Origin: Vagococcus humatus
GTDB taxonomy: Bacteria > Bacillota > Bacilli > Lactobacillales > Vagococcaceae
Reading direction: 5' to 3'
Assembly: GCF_003950325.1 (NCBI RefSeq)
Contig: NZ_PXZH01000001.1
Span: forward strand, 310,001-374,000
Length of the DNA: 64,000 bases
Translations under genes and position numbers: made by a program
Shown here: positions 7,606-16,513 of the stretch, piece after piece
Numbering within the stretch: position 1 is the first letter of the stretch
Layout of the letters: every line of letters starts with the position of its first letter
Notes under the pieces: generated by a model
The model's input: only the letters and a program-made list of their open reading frames with translations
Databases searched by the model: none
What the model was told of the DNA's origin: nothing

Positions 7606-9435
7606 ATGATGAGAAAATTAGCCTTAACCAGTGTAAAAAAACGGTGGCGTGATTATTTAGTCTTAATGATGGGACTAATTATTGCGATTTCTATTTTTTA
7701 CATGTTTCAGACCTTATCTTTAAATACTAACTTTTTAGAGAAAAATATTCCCACGGTTTCCATGGTAGCCATTGTGTTCCAATTAGGAGCCTTTTTACTA
7801 GGAATGATTACCATTGTATATATTTTTTATGCCAATTCTTTTTTACTGTCTATGCGGCGTAAAGAGTACGGCATGTATATGATGCTAGGAGCAAAAAAGA
7901 AAAAAATTTCTCAAATGATGGCAATTGAAACCTTGTTTATTGGGTTTATCGCTATGGTAACGGGTGTGTTAACAGGGATGCTTTTAGCCAAAGGAATGGG
8001 GGGCTATCTAACCAGAGTAATTGATTTGCCTTCTAATACATATGAATTTTTTGTGCCAAAAGCGGTACTAGTTACACTAATCTTTTTTACCGTGTTATTC
8101 TTTTTAACTACAGTAGTCAATATTTCTAAATTAACCAAAACGAAAACCATTGACTTACTTTATGCAGACCATCAATCTGAAAAATTAAACCGTAAACCGG
8201 TGGTAACTTTTGTCCAAATTTTAGTGTCTCTTGTGTTAATTGGGATTGGCTATGCTACTATGGTTCATATTGCTCAGTTAAATATTATTGGGGTATTTTT
8301 AGCCATAATCACGATTACTCCTGGAACATTTTTATTTTTCCAAGGACTACTTCCAACTTTAGTTAAGTGGGTAAAAGGCAACCGCTCTTTTAGTCATAAA
8401 CCGATTCGCATTTTTACTTTATCTCAGTTAAGTTTTAAAGCGAGTTCTTTAGCACGGGTGTTAGGACTTGTGGCCATGTTACTAGCTTTATCTTTAGGGG
8501 CTGTAACAGTAGGAGTAGCTTTTAAAGGTTTTTCTGGGGATTTACTAGACAGGACAGCTCAAGATGTGGTGAGTTATAATCCTACAAAGGCCATCGAAAC
8601 AACGGCTCAGCAATTAGCTGTAAAAAATAAAACAGTCTATCATAGTAAAACAGTAGGGGATACGCAATATTTTGAGGCAAGTAACTTTAAGAGTGCCCCT
8701 TTATATATTCCTGAAACCACAGAATTTGATGCTAAATATATGCCTTATACAGCTGTTAAAGTCAATCATTTATATCAGTTCGGAGGAAAAGGAAAGTTAA
8801 ATCAGCGCATTGTCGAAGGATTTCGTCAATTAGCTAATCCTTATCAAGACCGAAACGTTGCTTTAAAGTTTAAAGTCGTAGATGAAGGGAGCTTTAATCA
8901 ATTAGAGGCGCCTGTTGATAAGATATTAACTTTGCAAGTGAAGGACTATCAAGCAGATATTGATCTCTTTAAAAAAATCGACAACTTAGAGAAAAAACGT
9001 CATCATCTAGACTTTGAATTTAACAGTAGTAAATACGAAATGTATCAACAAGTCACTGCTTTAGCTGCTGGATTTATGTTTATGGGCTTTTTCTTAGGGG
9101 TGGCCTTTTTAGCCATGTTAGCTAGTAGCTTGATGTTTAAAATTTTAACTGGGGCGTATCAAGATATTAAACGCTATGATATGCTACATAAAATTGGGGT
9201 CAGTCAAAAATTATTAGTCAGATCTATTCAAAAAGAAATACTAGTATTATTTATTGCACCCGCTATTTTAGGGATTGTTCATGTTTTAGTTGGGTTACAA
9301 ATGTTTAAAATATTCATCCCTAATCCTTATCAATATATTGCTCTACCCTTTGTTCTTTATGGTGTCGTTTATTTCCTTTATTATGGTTTAACAGTGACGC
9401 TTTATAAAGGGATTGTGTTACCTAAAAAAAATTAA
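7606..9435 (+). CDS. FtsX-like ABC permease, BceB-like
   Basis: A 609-residue membrane protein with a BceB layout: a first helix near residue 20, a block of helices to about residue 300, a large extracellular domain (about 310-480), then three helices. The motif RRKEYGMYMMLGAKKKKI after the second helix is the typical cytoplasmic FtsX element, and RYDMLHKIGVSQKLL is its second copy near the C-terminus. BceAB pumps protect against peptide antibiotics that bind lipid II-cycle intermediates. It forms an operon with the ATPase. With no sensor kinase nearby, control must come from elsewhere or be constitutive. Confidence 0.88.
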   Translation: MMRKLALTSVKKRWRDYLVLMMGLIIAISIFYMFQTLSLNTNFLEKNIPTVSMVAIVFQLGAFLLGMITIVYIFYANSFLLSMRRKEYGMYMMLGAKKKKISQMMAIETLFIGFIAMVTGVLTGMLLAKGMGGYLTRVIDLPSNTYEFFVPKAVLVTLIFFTVLFFLTTVVNISKLTKTKTIDLLYADHQSEKLNRKPVVTFVQILVSLVLIGIGYATMVHIAQLNIIGVFLAIITITPGTFLFFQGLLPTLVKWVKGNRSFSHKPIRIFTLSQLSFKASSLARVLGLVAMLLALSLGAVTVGVAFKGFSGDLLDRTAQDVVSYNPTKAIETTAQQLAVKNKTVYHSKTVGDTQYFEASNFKSAPLYIPETTEFDAKYMPYTAVKVNHLYQFGGKGKLNQRIVEGFRQLANPYQDRNVALKFKVVDEGSFNQLEAPVDKILTLQVKDYQADIDLFKKIDNLEKKRHHLDFEFNSSKYEMYQQVTALAAGFMFMGFFLGVAFLAMLASSLMFKILTGAYQDIKRYDMLHKIGVSQKLLVRSIQKEILVLFIAPAILGIVHVLVGLQMFKIFIPNPYQYIALPFVLYGVVYFLYYGLTVTLYKGIVLPKKN

Positions 9436-9449
9436 TCTAAGACAGAGGT

Positions 9450-9492
9450 ACCTGTTTACGTGAAGCTTGTTCATGTAGACAGGTCTTTTTTT
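9450..9492 (+). terminator. Terminator after the BceAB-like pair
   Basis: Long stem ACCTGTTTACGTGAA with TTCATGTAGACAGGT (one G-T pair) and a 5-nt loop, followed by CTTTTTTT. Confidence 0.9.
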
Positions 9493-9583
9493 ACCTAGAG
9501 TTTACCTTACTTTTACAGGGTTTCAGTTTAAGAGGGGTATACTAAAGTTAAAGATAAAAGAAGGCAAAAGGAGGAGAAGAAAT

Positions 9584-9880
9584 ATGACTAAACGACAATT
9601 AAGTCGACGTATTGTAGGGATGCAGCTATTTTTATTGGCGATTTTAGTTTTGTTAACTGGCAGAATCTTACCCCAAGAAAACTTGTCTAAAATAACTTAC
9701 GGCTTATTAGGCTTAGGGGGAGTTAGTGTGTTAGGGTTACCGATGATTCTCATGGGAACTTTGCCTAGTCCCTTTCCATTATTTTTTAGAAAAAGTTGGC
9801 AAGAAGGGCTAATGTTAGTTGGTTATGTCTTTCTACTACTTTTATTATTAAGTTTTCAATCCATTAGTTTATTATCATAA
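9584..9880 (+). CDS. Small membrane protein of unknown function
   Basis: I do not recognise this 98-residue protein. It has three hydrophobic stretches: about residues 11-27 (QLFLLAILVLLTG), 38-58 and 75-97 (LVGYVFLLLLLLSFQ). The first is preceded by a basic N-terminus (KRQLSRR), so the N-terminus is probably cytoplasmic. The start is well supported by AGGAGGAGAAGAAATATG. It stands alone between a terminator and the acetyltransferase gene, 80 bp away. No catalytic motif is visible. Confidence 0.75.
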   Translation: MTKRQLSRRIVGMQLFLLAILVLLTGRILPQENLSKITYGLLGLGGVSVLGLPMILMGTLPSPFPLFFRKSWQEGLMLVGYVFLLLLLLSFQSISLLS

Positions 9881-9960
9881 TAGCCAGTGAAACTTTTCCT
9901 TGTTCTGTTAATCTATGTTATTCTGTTAGTAAGAAAAACAAGTAGGGGTGGGAAAAGCAA

Positions 9961-10500
9961 ATGGCTGAATTTACCTTAGTAAAAAAACACACCAGTGATT
10001 TAAGTTATGAAGATATTAGGGCAATAGAAACACTAATGATTGGTGTGTATGAAGGAAACTTCACATTAACAGATTTGGATCATGCTCTAGGTGGCATTCA
10101 TGTGTTAATGTATGGCAACAAGCAATTAGTTGGCCATGTTTCAGTGGTTCAAAGAAATATGACTGTCCTAGATGTTCCTTATCGTGTCGGGTATGTGGAG
10201 GCTTTAGGGGTGAAAAAAGAGTATCGCAAAAAAGGGATGGGACATCAGTTAATGAAGACCTGTAAACACATCATTAAAGAAAGTTATCATTTTGGTGTTT
10301 TATCTACTCCCACCAACTTACATTATTTTTTTCAACGCTTAAATTGGCAACCTTGGCTAGGTCAGCTATCTACTTATACCCCTACTGGCTTACAAGAGTT
10401 TAAGGATGAAAATCAAACGGTTTTTATTTATTCTCCTAATCTGTCTTTAGATTTAGCTAAACCCTTAATTAGTGATTTTAGAGGGGAAAAATCTTGGTAA
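9961..10500 (+). CDS. GNAT acetyltransferase of the AAC(2')-I aminoglycoside family
   Basis: The 179 residues align along their whole length with aminoglycoside 2'-N-acetyltransferases of mycobacteria and Providencia, as I remember those sequences. Shared blocks are GNFTLTDLDHALGGIHVL (GDFTETDWEHTLGGMHAL in the mycobacterial form), VVQRNM, RVGYVEALGVKKEYRKKGMG (acetyl-CoA loop), W.PW.G, and the C-terminal ISDFRGEKSW (CDWRAGDVW). Such enzymes use acetyl-CoA to modify the 2'-amino group of gentamicin-type drugs, but chromosomal members may have housekeeping roles. It is monocistronic, with a GGGGTGGG ribosome site and a terminator behind it. Activity on drugs is not shown by sequence alone. Confidence 0.82.
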   Translation: MAEFTLVKKHTSDLSYEDIRAIETLMIGVYEGNFTLTDLDHALGGIHVLMYGNKQLVGHVSVVQRNMTVLDVPYRVGYVEALGVKKEYRKKGMGHQLMKTCKHIIKESYHFGVLSTPTNLHYFFQRLNWQPWLGQLSTYTPTGLQEFKDENQTVFIYSPNLSLDLAKPLISDFRGEKSW

Positions 10501-10517
10501 ATATTGTTATATAAAAT

Positions 10518-10549
10518 AAACCCTCACTTAATGATTAAGTGAGGGTTTC
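10518..10549 (+). terminator. Terminator after the AAC(2')-like gene
   Basis: 13-bp stem AAACCCTCACTTA with TAAGTGAGGGTTT and a 5-nt loop; only a weak T run follows. The rest of the gap to 10857 (about 300 bp) is AT-rich and shows no ORF or structure I can support. Confidence 0.75.
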
Positions 10550-10857
10550 TATAGCTATAACAAAGTGTGTAAGGTTATTCTTTGAGATGAGAGTGAGTGA
10601 TATATGCTATATGACTATAGAATAGATGATTTATCTATTTATTTTTAAGCTAGATTGATTGTATGACAGACTGATGAGAGATGCAATCAGAATTAGTGTT
10701 ATTTATTAAAATGTCATGAAATACATATCTGTTTGTTACATAAGTTTTTATTTTCGTAAATTTTGTCATAAAAGCAAGGTTTTTAGCTCTTTCTTTTCTC
10801 CTTCTTTAGTCAAACAAGGAGTATAATGTAAGGTGATAAAAAGAAAGGATGAATAAG

Positions 10858-11121
10858 ATGACAGTACCTTATATTGATGTTGAAGAGTGGATTGCTAAAG
10901 GAAATCAGCACCTTGTGTCTTTAAAAAAACAAGCCAATGGTCAAGAGTTAAATCCGTTAGAGTTAGCCAGAGAATTAGAGGTGGAGTTTACTAACCAAAT
11001 TTTTTCTAATCCCGGTGTTTCTGCTCACGTTTCCCCTCCCTTAACAGATTTAAAACAGGTGCATCATATTTTTTCTAATCATATTTTACCTCATTTACAC
11101 ATTTATTCAGCTGGAGATTAA
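10858..11121 (+). CDS. Small conserved-looking protein of unknown function
   Basis: An 87-residue soluble protein, not recognised. It is acidic and helical at the start (YIDVEEWIAKGNQHL) and ends with a histidine-rich stretch (HHIFSNHILPHLHIYSAGD). I prefer the second ATG at 10858, nine bases after AAAGG, over the ATG at 10849, which touches the ribosome site. It lies 17 bp before the LD-carboxypeptidase gene and is probably co-transcribed with it. Codon use looks like its neighbours. It has no membrane segment and no cysteine. Confidence 0.7.
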   Translation: MTVPYIDVEEWIAKGNQHLVSLKKQANGQELNPLELARELEVEFTNQIFSNPGVSAHVSPPLTDLKQVHHIFSNHILPHLHIYSAGD

Positions 11122-11138
11122 AGAAAAAGGAGAGTTGT

Positions 11139-12020
11139 ATGTTTAAATTAGGAGATCAAGTAGCTTTAGTGGCCAATTCTAATGGGTTAAAACCCTCACA
11201 ACAACTAGAAATTAAGGCGTTAATACAAGTGTTAAATAATTGGGGACTAACAGTTAAGGTAAGTCCTTATCTTTATGCTACCTCAAAACAAGTGAGTGCA
11301 TCCGCTAAAAAAAGAGGGGATATTCTGATGACATACATGAAAGACCCAAGTATTCAAGGGATTTTTGATGTGTCTGGAGGCGATGTGGCTAATGAGGTTT
11401 TACCTTATTTAGATATGTCCGTCATCAAGGAGGCTAATACGCCCTTTTTTGGTTATAGCGATGTCACCACCTTGTTAAATGCTATATATAAGAAAACAGG
11501 TGTACCCACTTATTTATATCAACTAAGGCATTTAGTTTCAGAAACTGGTGAAAGTCAGTCACAAAAGTGGGCGAAGGAAACTTTTTTTCATCAGCAACCT
11601 AGCTTGTTTCAAGTAGATTGGCAGTGGTTAGCAGGTAGTCAGATGACAGGTTTAGTGGTAGGAGGCAATATTCGCTGTTTATTAAAGTTAGCCGGGACGC
11701 CTTATTTTCCTAACCTGACTGACTCCTTACTTTTTTTAGAAAGCATGAGCGGAGATGAGGCTAAAATTAGAACCTATTTTGCTCAGCTCCATCAACTAGG
11801 AGTTTTCCAACAAGTAAACGGAGTGTTATTAGGCACGTTCACTCAATTAGATCAACGCCTGTCTTTTACGAGTAGTACAGAGTTACTGCTAGATTTGATT
11901 GATACCCCTTCGTTACCGATTGTGCGAACAGAACAGATTGGTCATAGTCCTCAGTCGAAAGGATTAATGATTGGAAAAGAGTGGCAGTTGAGAAGAGAAG
12001 AAAAAGGTCAAAATTTTTAA
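11139..12020 (+). CDS. Peptidase S66 family protein (LD-carboxypeptidase / MccF-like)
   Basis: S66 serine peptidases remove D-Ala from murein tetrapeptides (LdcA) or cleave peptide-nucleotide toxins (MccF). The 293 residues show the family order: GDQVALVANSNGL at the N-terminus, the substrate region FDVSGGDVANEVLPYLD, the nucleophile serine in GYSDVTTLLNA near residue 109, the glutamate in LFLESMSGD, and the histidine in GHSPQSKGLMIG near the end. There is no signal peptide, so it is cytosolic. An AAAGGAG site precedes the ATG. Which of the two substrate classes applies cannot be decided here. pepO follows after 47 bp. Confidence 0.85.
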   Translation: MFKLGDQVALVANSNGLKPSQQLEIKALIQVLNNWGLTVKVSPYLYATSKQVSASAKKRGDILMTYMKDPSIQGIFDVSGGDVANEVLPYLDMSVIKEANTPFFGYSDVTTLLNAIYKKTGVPTYLYQLRHLVSETGESQSQKWAKETFFHQQPSLFQVDWQWLAGSQMTGLVVGGNIRCLLKLAGTPYFPNLTDSLLFLESMSGDEAKIRTYFAQLHQLGVFQQVNGVLLGTFTQLDQRLSFTSSTELLLDLIDTPSLPIVRTEQIGHSPQSKGLMIGKEWQLRREEKGQNF

Positions 12021-12067
12021 ACTATGATAAACTAAGCACAATGAAACAAAAGAGAAGAGGTAGTTAT

Positions 12068-13978
12068 ATGACAAAAACATGTCGGTTACAAGATGATTTA
12101 TACACCTATGTCAACCAAGATTGGCTAGAAAAAACAGAAATTCCTGCAGATAAACCAAGTATCAGTAGTTTTCATGAATTAGCTGAAGAAATCGATGAAA
12201 AGTTACTGCATGACTTAGATTTATTAGTAGAAAAACTGCCTACTCTAGGCAAATCACCGATGAGAGAGTGTGTGGCTTATTATCAATTAGCTAGTGACCA
12301 AGAGTTAAGAGAAAAGTTAGGGGTGTCTCCTTTACTCCCTTATTTAGAAAAGGTAGAGAAACTTCAGTCTTTAGATGACTTAGTCCAACAACTACCAGAG
12401 TGGATTCTTTCAGGCATGCCTGTTCCTTTTCAGTTATTTGTAGACACAGATATGAAAGAAGCCCAGTATTATACCTTATATGCAGGAGCTCCTGCTCTTA
12501 TTTTACCAGACAAAACCTACTACGAAGCAGATAATCCTTCTAAAGAGGCGTTGCTTCAAGTCTTTGATCACATGTCTTGTGAATTACTTCAAGCAGTTGG
12601 AAAAACTCAAGAGGAAGCTAAAGAACTGTTAGGGTTAGCTCGGGAATTTGATAGAAAAATAGCCCCTTATACCCTAAGTTCAGAGGAAGCCGCAGATGTT
12701 AAAAGAATTTACAACCCAAGAGAGATAGACACAGTAGATCAGTATAGTCAGTCGATGTCTTTTAAACAGTTAATCACTACATTAGTTGGACAAACGCCTA
12801 AAGAAATCATTGTTATGGAGCCAGCTTATTATGAGCAGTTTCAACAATTGGTCAATCCAACGACCTTTAAAGAAGTGAAAGCATGGCTTTACCTAAACAC
12901 TCTTCGTTCGTTTACTAATTTTTTAACGGAAGATATCCGGCAAATAGCTTTTCAGTATAGTCAGGCTCTTTCTGGTAGTAAGGAAATGACCGCTAGTAAA
13001 AAACAAGCTTTTTATTTAGCTAGTGGCACCTTTGATCAAGTGCTAGGAGAGTATTACGGGCAGAAATATTTTGGTCAAGAGGCTAAAAAGAATGTAGAAG
13101 ACATGGTTATGCGCATGATTGGTGTGTATAAACAACGGCTTAAAAAGAATAGTTGGTTGCAACAAGCAACGAAAGAAAAAGCTGTTACTAAGCTAGAAAC
13201 ATTAGGCATCCAAGTAGGCTATCCTAGCAAAATGGCTCCTATCTATGAGCAACTACAGGTTACATCGAAAGAAAATGGTGGCAATCTAGTATCCAATGCT
13301 CAGAGATTTACTAACCAAGTATTAACCTATCAGTTTAAACTGTTTGGTCAACAAGTTGACCGAGATTTATGGGAAATGGGGGCCCATGTAGTAAATGCTT
13401 ATTATCATCCTCAGTTAAATGTCATTGTGTTTCCAGCAGCTATTTTACAAGCTCCTTTTTATGATTTAGAGCAACATCCAAGTGCTAATTATGGTGGGAT
13501 TGGTGCAGTGATTGCCCATGAAATTTCTCATGCGTTTGATAATAACGGTGCTCTTTTTGATGAAAAAGGGAATATGAATAACTGGTGGACACCAGAGGAC
13601 TATGAAACATTTGAACAGTTAGCAGAAGAGATGGTCACGCAGTTTCAAGGGTTACCTGTAGGAGAAAAACAAGTCAACGGTCGTTTGACTGTGTCTGAAA
13701 ATATTGCCGATGCAGGCGGATTAAGTTGTGCATTAGAAGCAGCTAAAACAGAACAGGACGTAGATTTAGAAGCGTTCTTTATCAACTGGGCACGTGTTTG
13801 GCGTCAAAAGTCTTCTAAAGAGTATCAAGAATTGCTCATTGCCATTGATGTACATTCCCCTAATTATTGGCGAGCTAACAAACAACCCCAAAACTTGCCT
13901 GAATTTTATGACACTTTTCAAGTGAGTAGAGAGGATCACATGTATCTTTCACCAGACAAGCGTGTTACTATTTGGTAA
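12068..13978 (+). CDS. pepO: M13 family zinc metallopeptidase PepO
   Basis: A neprilysin-type oligopeptidase of 636 residues. The zinc site is complete: HEISH at residues 484-488 and the third ligand Glu544 in ENIADAGG. The substrate motif NAYYHPQLN, the C-terminal VHSPNYWRANKQ block and the terminal tryptophan are also typical. The ATG at 12068 follows GAAGAGGTAG; the frame is open to 11981, but that stretch is inside the previous gene. There is no signal peptide, in line with cytosolic PepO of lactic acid bacteria, which degrades peptides of about 5-35 residues. A bidirectional terminator separates it from the tetR gene. Confidence 0.95.
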   Translation: MTKTCRLQDDLYTYVNQDWLEKTEIPADKPSISSFHELAEEIDEKLLHDLDLLVEKLPTLGKSPMRECVAYYQLASDQELREKLGVSPLLPYLEKVEKLQSLDDLVQQLPEWILSGMPVPFQLFVDTDMKEAQYYTLYAGAPALILPDKTYYEADNPSKEALLQVFDHMSCELLQAVGKTQEEAKELLGLAREFDRKIAPYTLSSEEAADVKRIYNPREIDTVDQYSQSMSFKQLITTLVGQTPKEIIVMEPAYYEQFQQLVNPTTFKEVKAWLYLNTLRSFTNFLTEDIRQIAFQYSQALSGSKEMTASKKQAFYLASGTFDQVLGEYYGQKYFGQEAKKNVEDMVMRMIGVYKQRLKKNSWLQQATKEKAVTKLETLGIQVGYPSKMAPIYEQLQVTSKENGGNLVSNAQRFTNQVLTYQFKLFGQQVDRDLWEMGAHVVNAYYHPQLNVIVFPAAILQAPFYDLEQHPSANYGGIGAVIAHEISHAFDNNGALFDEKGNMNNWWTPEDYETFEQLAEEMVTQFQGLPVGEKQVNGRLTVSENIADAGGLSCALEAAKTEQDVDLEAFFINWARVWRQKSSKEYQELLIAIDVHSPNYWRANKQPQNLPEFYDTFQVSREDHMYLSPDKRVTIW

Positions 13979-13996
13979 AAAATAAAGTTATCTATT

Positions 13997-14047
13997 AAAA
14001 TCACCTCTAATAGAACCTAGATAAGGGTTTCTATTAGAGGTGATTTT
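13997..14047. terminator. Bidirectional terminator between pepO and tetR
   Basis: 19-bp stem AAAATCACCTCTAATAGAA with its complement ending at about 14046, and a loop of about 12 nt. The tetR stop codon (14046-14048) lies at its right foot. Confidence 0.85.
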
Positions 14048-14627
14048 ATTTTAAAGCACCCTCAAATAAAATTTTAACAAAATGGTTAGCCTGTTCTTTT
14101 AAACTTACTGGAGTTAACTGATTATCAATACTCATCATCGCAGCTAGGTGATAAAGAATAAAATTGACAATTTCTTCATGGGTAAACTCATCTTTTATTG
14201 GCATTTTTTTTAACAGATCAGTCAATGGTTGTTTATAGGTTGCCTCAAATAGTTGATACATGCTTAAACGGTTATCATAAGATAGTTCTGTTGCAATATC
14301 TTGCAGCATACCCATTAGGTTAGTTGGCTGTAATTGGAGTAAGTAGAGGATCATCTCTAGTAAACGGTCTTGAACAGGATCATTTTTTCGGCTAATAGCG
14401 ACTAAGTCTTCTTGTATTCCTTCTGTAAAACGAGTTAAAACAGCAATATAGAGAACCTCTTTATTTTTAAAATGATGATAGAGATTAGGCTGAGTTATTT
14501 GACAAATTTTAGCAATATCTCGTGTAGAGGTCTTTTGGTACCCATCCCGCATAAATAAATCTGTAGCAACCGCTAAAATGTTATCGTAGGTTATTTTAGA
14601 AGCTTGTTCCCTAGTTAAACTAGACAT
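14046..14627 (-). CDS. TetR-family regulator of the heme exporter (FhtR/HrtR-like)
   Basis: A 193-residue TetR repressor with an N-terminal helix-turn-helix (TRDIAKICQITQPNLYHHFKNKEVLY, residues about 36-61) and a variable ligand domain. ATG 14627 is preferred over GTG 14636, because the GAG site sits about 10 nt before it. It is downstream of and on the same strand as hrtBA, with its own promoter. In Lactococcus (HrtR) and Enterococcus faecalis (FhtR), TetR proteins of this kind sense heme and repress hrtBA. The two palindromes at the hrtB promoter support the same role here. Heme binding itself cannot be read from the sequence. Confidence 0.75.
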   Translation of the reverse strand: MSSLTREQASKITYDNILAVATDLFMRDGYQKTSTRDIAKICQITQPNLYHHFKNKEVLYIAVLTRFTEGIQEDLVAISRKNDPVQDRLLEMILYLLQLQPTNLMGMLQDIATELSYDNRLSMYQLFEATYKQPLTDLLKKMPIKDEFTHEEIVNFILYHLAAMMSIDNQLTPVSLKEQANHFVKILFEGALK

Positions 14628-14645
14628 AATATTCACACTCGCTTT

Positions 14646-14689
14646 TTTATAATATCTCTATTATAAAGGGAAAAGGAAGTCTGTGACAA
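14646..14689 (-). promoter_or_regulatory. tetR promoter with overlapping inverted repeat
   Basis: Minus strand TTGTCA (14689-14684), an 18-nt spacer and TATAAT (14665-14660). An 8-6-8 inverted repeat TTTATAAT-n6-ATTATAAA (14646-14667) covers the -10 box. It may be an operator, but it is AT-only and differs from the hrtB palindromes. Confidence 0.5.
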
Positions 14690-14708
14690 ATTATTTTTCG
14701 CTAACTAC

Positions 14709-15374
14709 TTATGTTAAATACCCGTCTTCAATTTTTAAAACGCGGTCACAATAAGGTAAAAGACGGTCATCATGGGTTACCATAACGATACCTTTTTCTT
14801 CAGAATGGGCTAAGCTAGCTAGTAATTTAGCAACTTCTTTGGCTCGTTTACCATCTAAACTAGCTGTAGGTTCATCTGCTAAAATAATAGCAGGTTGGTG
14901 ATAAAGAGCTAAGGCGATAGCTACCCGTTGTCTTTCACCACCAGAAAGTTGGGCAGGATATTTTTTATTTAAATGGGTGATATCAAGACGTTTCATCAAC
15001 GACTTTTTTAAATCGGTTTTGGGAGAACCTTTTCCTACTTTATCTACAAAGTCAAATTGATGACTAACGGTAAGAAAGTCAACTAAGTTAGAGGATTGGA
15101 GAATAAAACCAATTTTATTAAAGCGTAGGTCTGATTTCTCTTTAGAACTTAGCTGGTTAAGAGTCACTTCCTCAATCATCACTTCTCCTTCAGTTGGTTC
15201 TTGAAGACCTGCCATAATAGTAAGCAGTGTACTTTTTCCAGAACCAGAAGGCCCGATAATAGCGACTAGTTCCCCTTTTTTTATGTGACAATTAATGTGA
15301 TGTAAAACCGTTACCTCTGTCTCACCAGAAGAGAAAGTTTTACTAAGTTGTTGAATAGAAATAACAGAATTCAT
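14709..15374 (-). CDS. hrtA: Heme efflux ABC transporter ATPase HrtA
   Basis: A 221-residue ATPase with Walker A GPSGSGKST, signature LSGGERQR, Walker B AIILADEPTASLD and H-loop VTHDD. The partner HrtB-type permease and the linked TetR gene assign it to the heme exporter HrtBA, which extracts toxic heme from the membrane. The start is ATG 15374 with GGAGG 8 bases upstream; the frame continues upstream but inside hrtB. It begins 4 bp after the hrtB stop, so the two are translated from one mRNA. No terminator separates it from tetR. Confidence 0.85.
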   Translation of the reverse strand: MNSVISIQQLSKTFSSGETEVTVLHHINCHIKKGELVAIIGPSGSGKSTLLTIMAGLQEPTEGEVMIEEVTLNQLSSKEKSDLRFNKIGFILQSSNLVDFLTVSHQFDFVDKVGKGSPKTDLKKSLMKRLDITHLNKKYPAQLSGGERQRVAIALALYHQPAIILADEPTASLDGKRAKEVAKLLASLAHSEEKGIVMVTHDDRLLPYCDRVLKIEDGYLT

Positions 15375-15378
15375 TTTT

Positions 15379-16458
15379 TTAACCTCCAATAGCTTTAAGC
15401 GGATTAATTTTAATGACACTTTTAAGTGAAAAAGCACCACCAATTAGGGTAGAAAGAAGTAATATCAGTGAATAAACACCATTTTTTTTGAAATCTATTG
15501 CGAAAGGTAAGCTCTCTGGTAAAAAGTAGCTAGTAATAAACGTTAAAATCATTCCTAAAACAATGCCTAGACTACTTAATAAAAAAGTTTGCCATAAAAC
15601 AGAAGTGGCTAAAAGTCTAGTTGGTATTCCTTGTACTTTTAAAATACCAAATAACTTTTGTTTTTGTAACGTAATAACATAGATAAATACGCCGATGACA
15701 AAAGTGGCGATCACAAAGAGAAAATAAATCATTCCATCAAGGGTTAATTTTTGCTCAGAATAACCAGGTATTTTTTGGATGAAAGCCTCTAGAGATAAAT
15801 GATCATATCGGGAAGCTTGATTCAAATGAAGGTCACTATTTTTCTTTTGATACACAATGCCACTGATTAGGTTATCTTTTTTAGGTATACGGTTAAAGGT
15901 TAATGTTTGCCAAGTGTCTAAGGATAGATAAATAACTGGTGCCAAATTGTAGGTGCTTTTTTCAAAAAATCCTACGACTTTAATAGGAGTGTGGGAAGAG
16001 CCAAGAAGCAATTCATCTCCTAACTTATAATTAAATTGTTTAAAGTCGCTAGCAATAACCGCTTCGTTTTTATTGTGAAAAGAACGGCCAGATAAGGTAT
16101 CAGGCTTTAAAAAACTATCAGATAAAATACCAAAGACAGCCGCATTTTGCCGGCTGTTTTCTTTTTGGCCTTTACGCTTGACAGTATACAAGGACTGCCC
16201 AATTGGTTCTTTAATCGGCACGTGAATATTTTCTAAGTCAGCCATATCTAACCGAGAGGCTGTTAGGCTTTTATTGGCTTCACTACTGAGAATGATACCA
16301 TCTGCTTGCCACTGATCGATGGCTTTCCGGTTACCATCTCCTAATCCAGTGGCTAATCCTGTTAGTACGTAAACTAACCAAGCAATTAAGGCGATGATAA
16401 TCATAATTAATAAAAATTTTCGTTTGTCATATTTTATTTCATGCCAAGCTAAAAACAT
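15379..16458 (-). CDS. hrtB: Heme efflux ABC transporter permease HrtB
   Basis: A 359-residue permease with a four-helix MacB/FtsX layout: one N-terminal helix (about 15-37), an extracellular domain (about 40-235) and three C-terminal helices. The N-terminus MFLAWHEIKYDKRKF, followed by TGLATGLGDGNRKAIDQW and ADGIIL, closely follows HrtB of staphylococci and lactococci as I know them. The heme-removal site is thought to lie between the TM domain and the outer domain. An ATG with GGAGGG in front is clear. Expression should be switched on by heme through the two palindromes upstream. Confidence 0.85.
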   Translation of the reverse strand: MFLAWHEIKYDKRKFLLIMIIIALIAWLVYVLTGLATGLGDGNRKAIDQWQADGIILSSEANKSLTASRLDMADLENIHVPIKEPIGQSLYTVKRKGQKENSRQNAAVFGILSDSFLKPDTLSGRSFHNKNEAVIASDFKQFNYKLGDELLLGSSHTPIKVVGFFEKSTYNLAPVIYLSLDTWQTLTFNRIPKKDNLISGIVYQKKNSDLHLNQASRYDHLSLEAFIQKIPGYSEQKLTLDGMIYFLFVIATFVIGVFIYVITLQKQKLFGILKVQGIPTRLLATSVLWQTFLLSSLGIVLGMILTFITSYFLPESLPFAIDFKKNGVYSLILLLSTLIGGAFSLKSVIKINPLKAIGG

Positions 16459-16487
16459 ATATAATTCCCTCCAAAGTGTCTATTCGT

Positions 16488-16501
16488 TTATCAAGTGATA
16501 A
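16488..16501 (-). promoter_or_regulatory. Heme-repressor operator, distal (TTATCA-n2-TGATAA)
   Basis: Palindrome TTATCAAGTGATAA between the hrtB start site and its ribosome site. The same TTATCA/TGATAA half-sites occur 35 bp away. The form matches what I remember of FhtR operators in E. faecalis. Confidence 0.75.
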
Positions 16502-16513
16502 GCTGATAATGTA

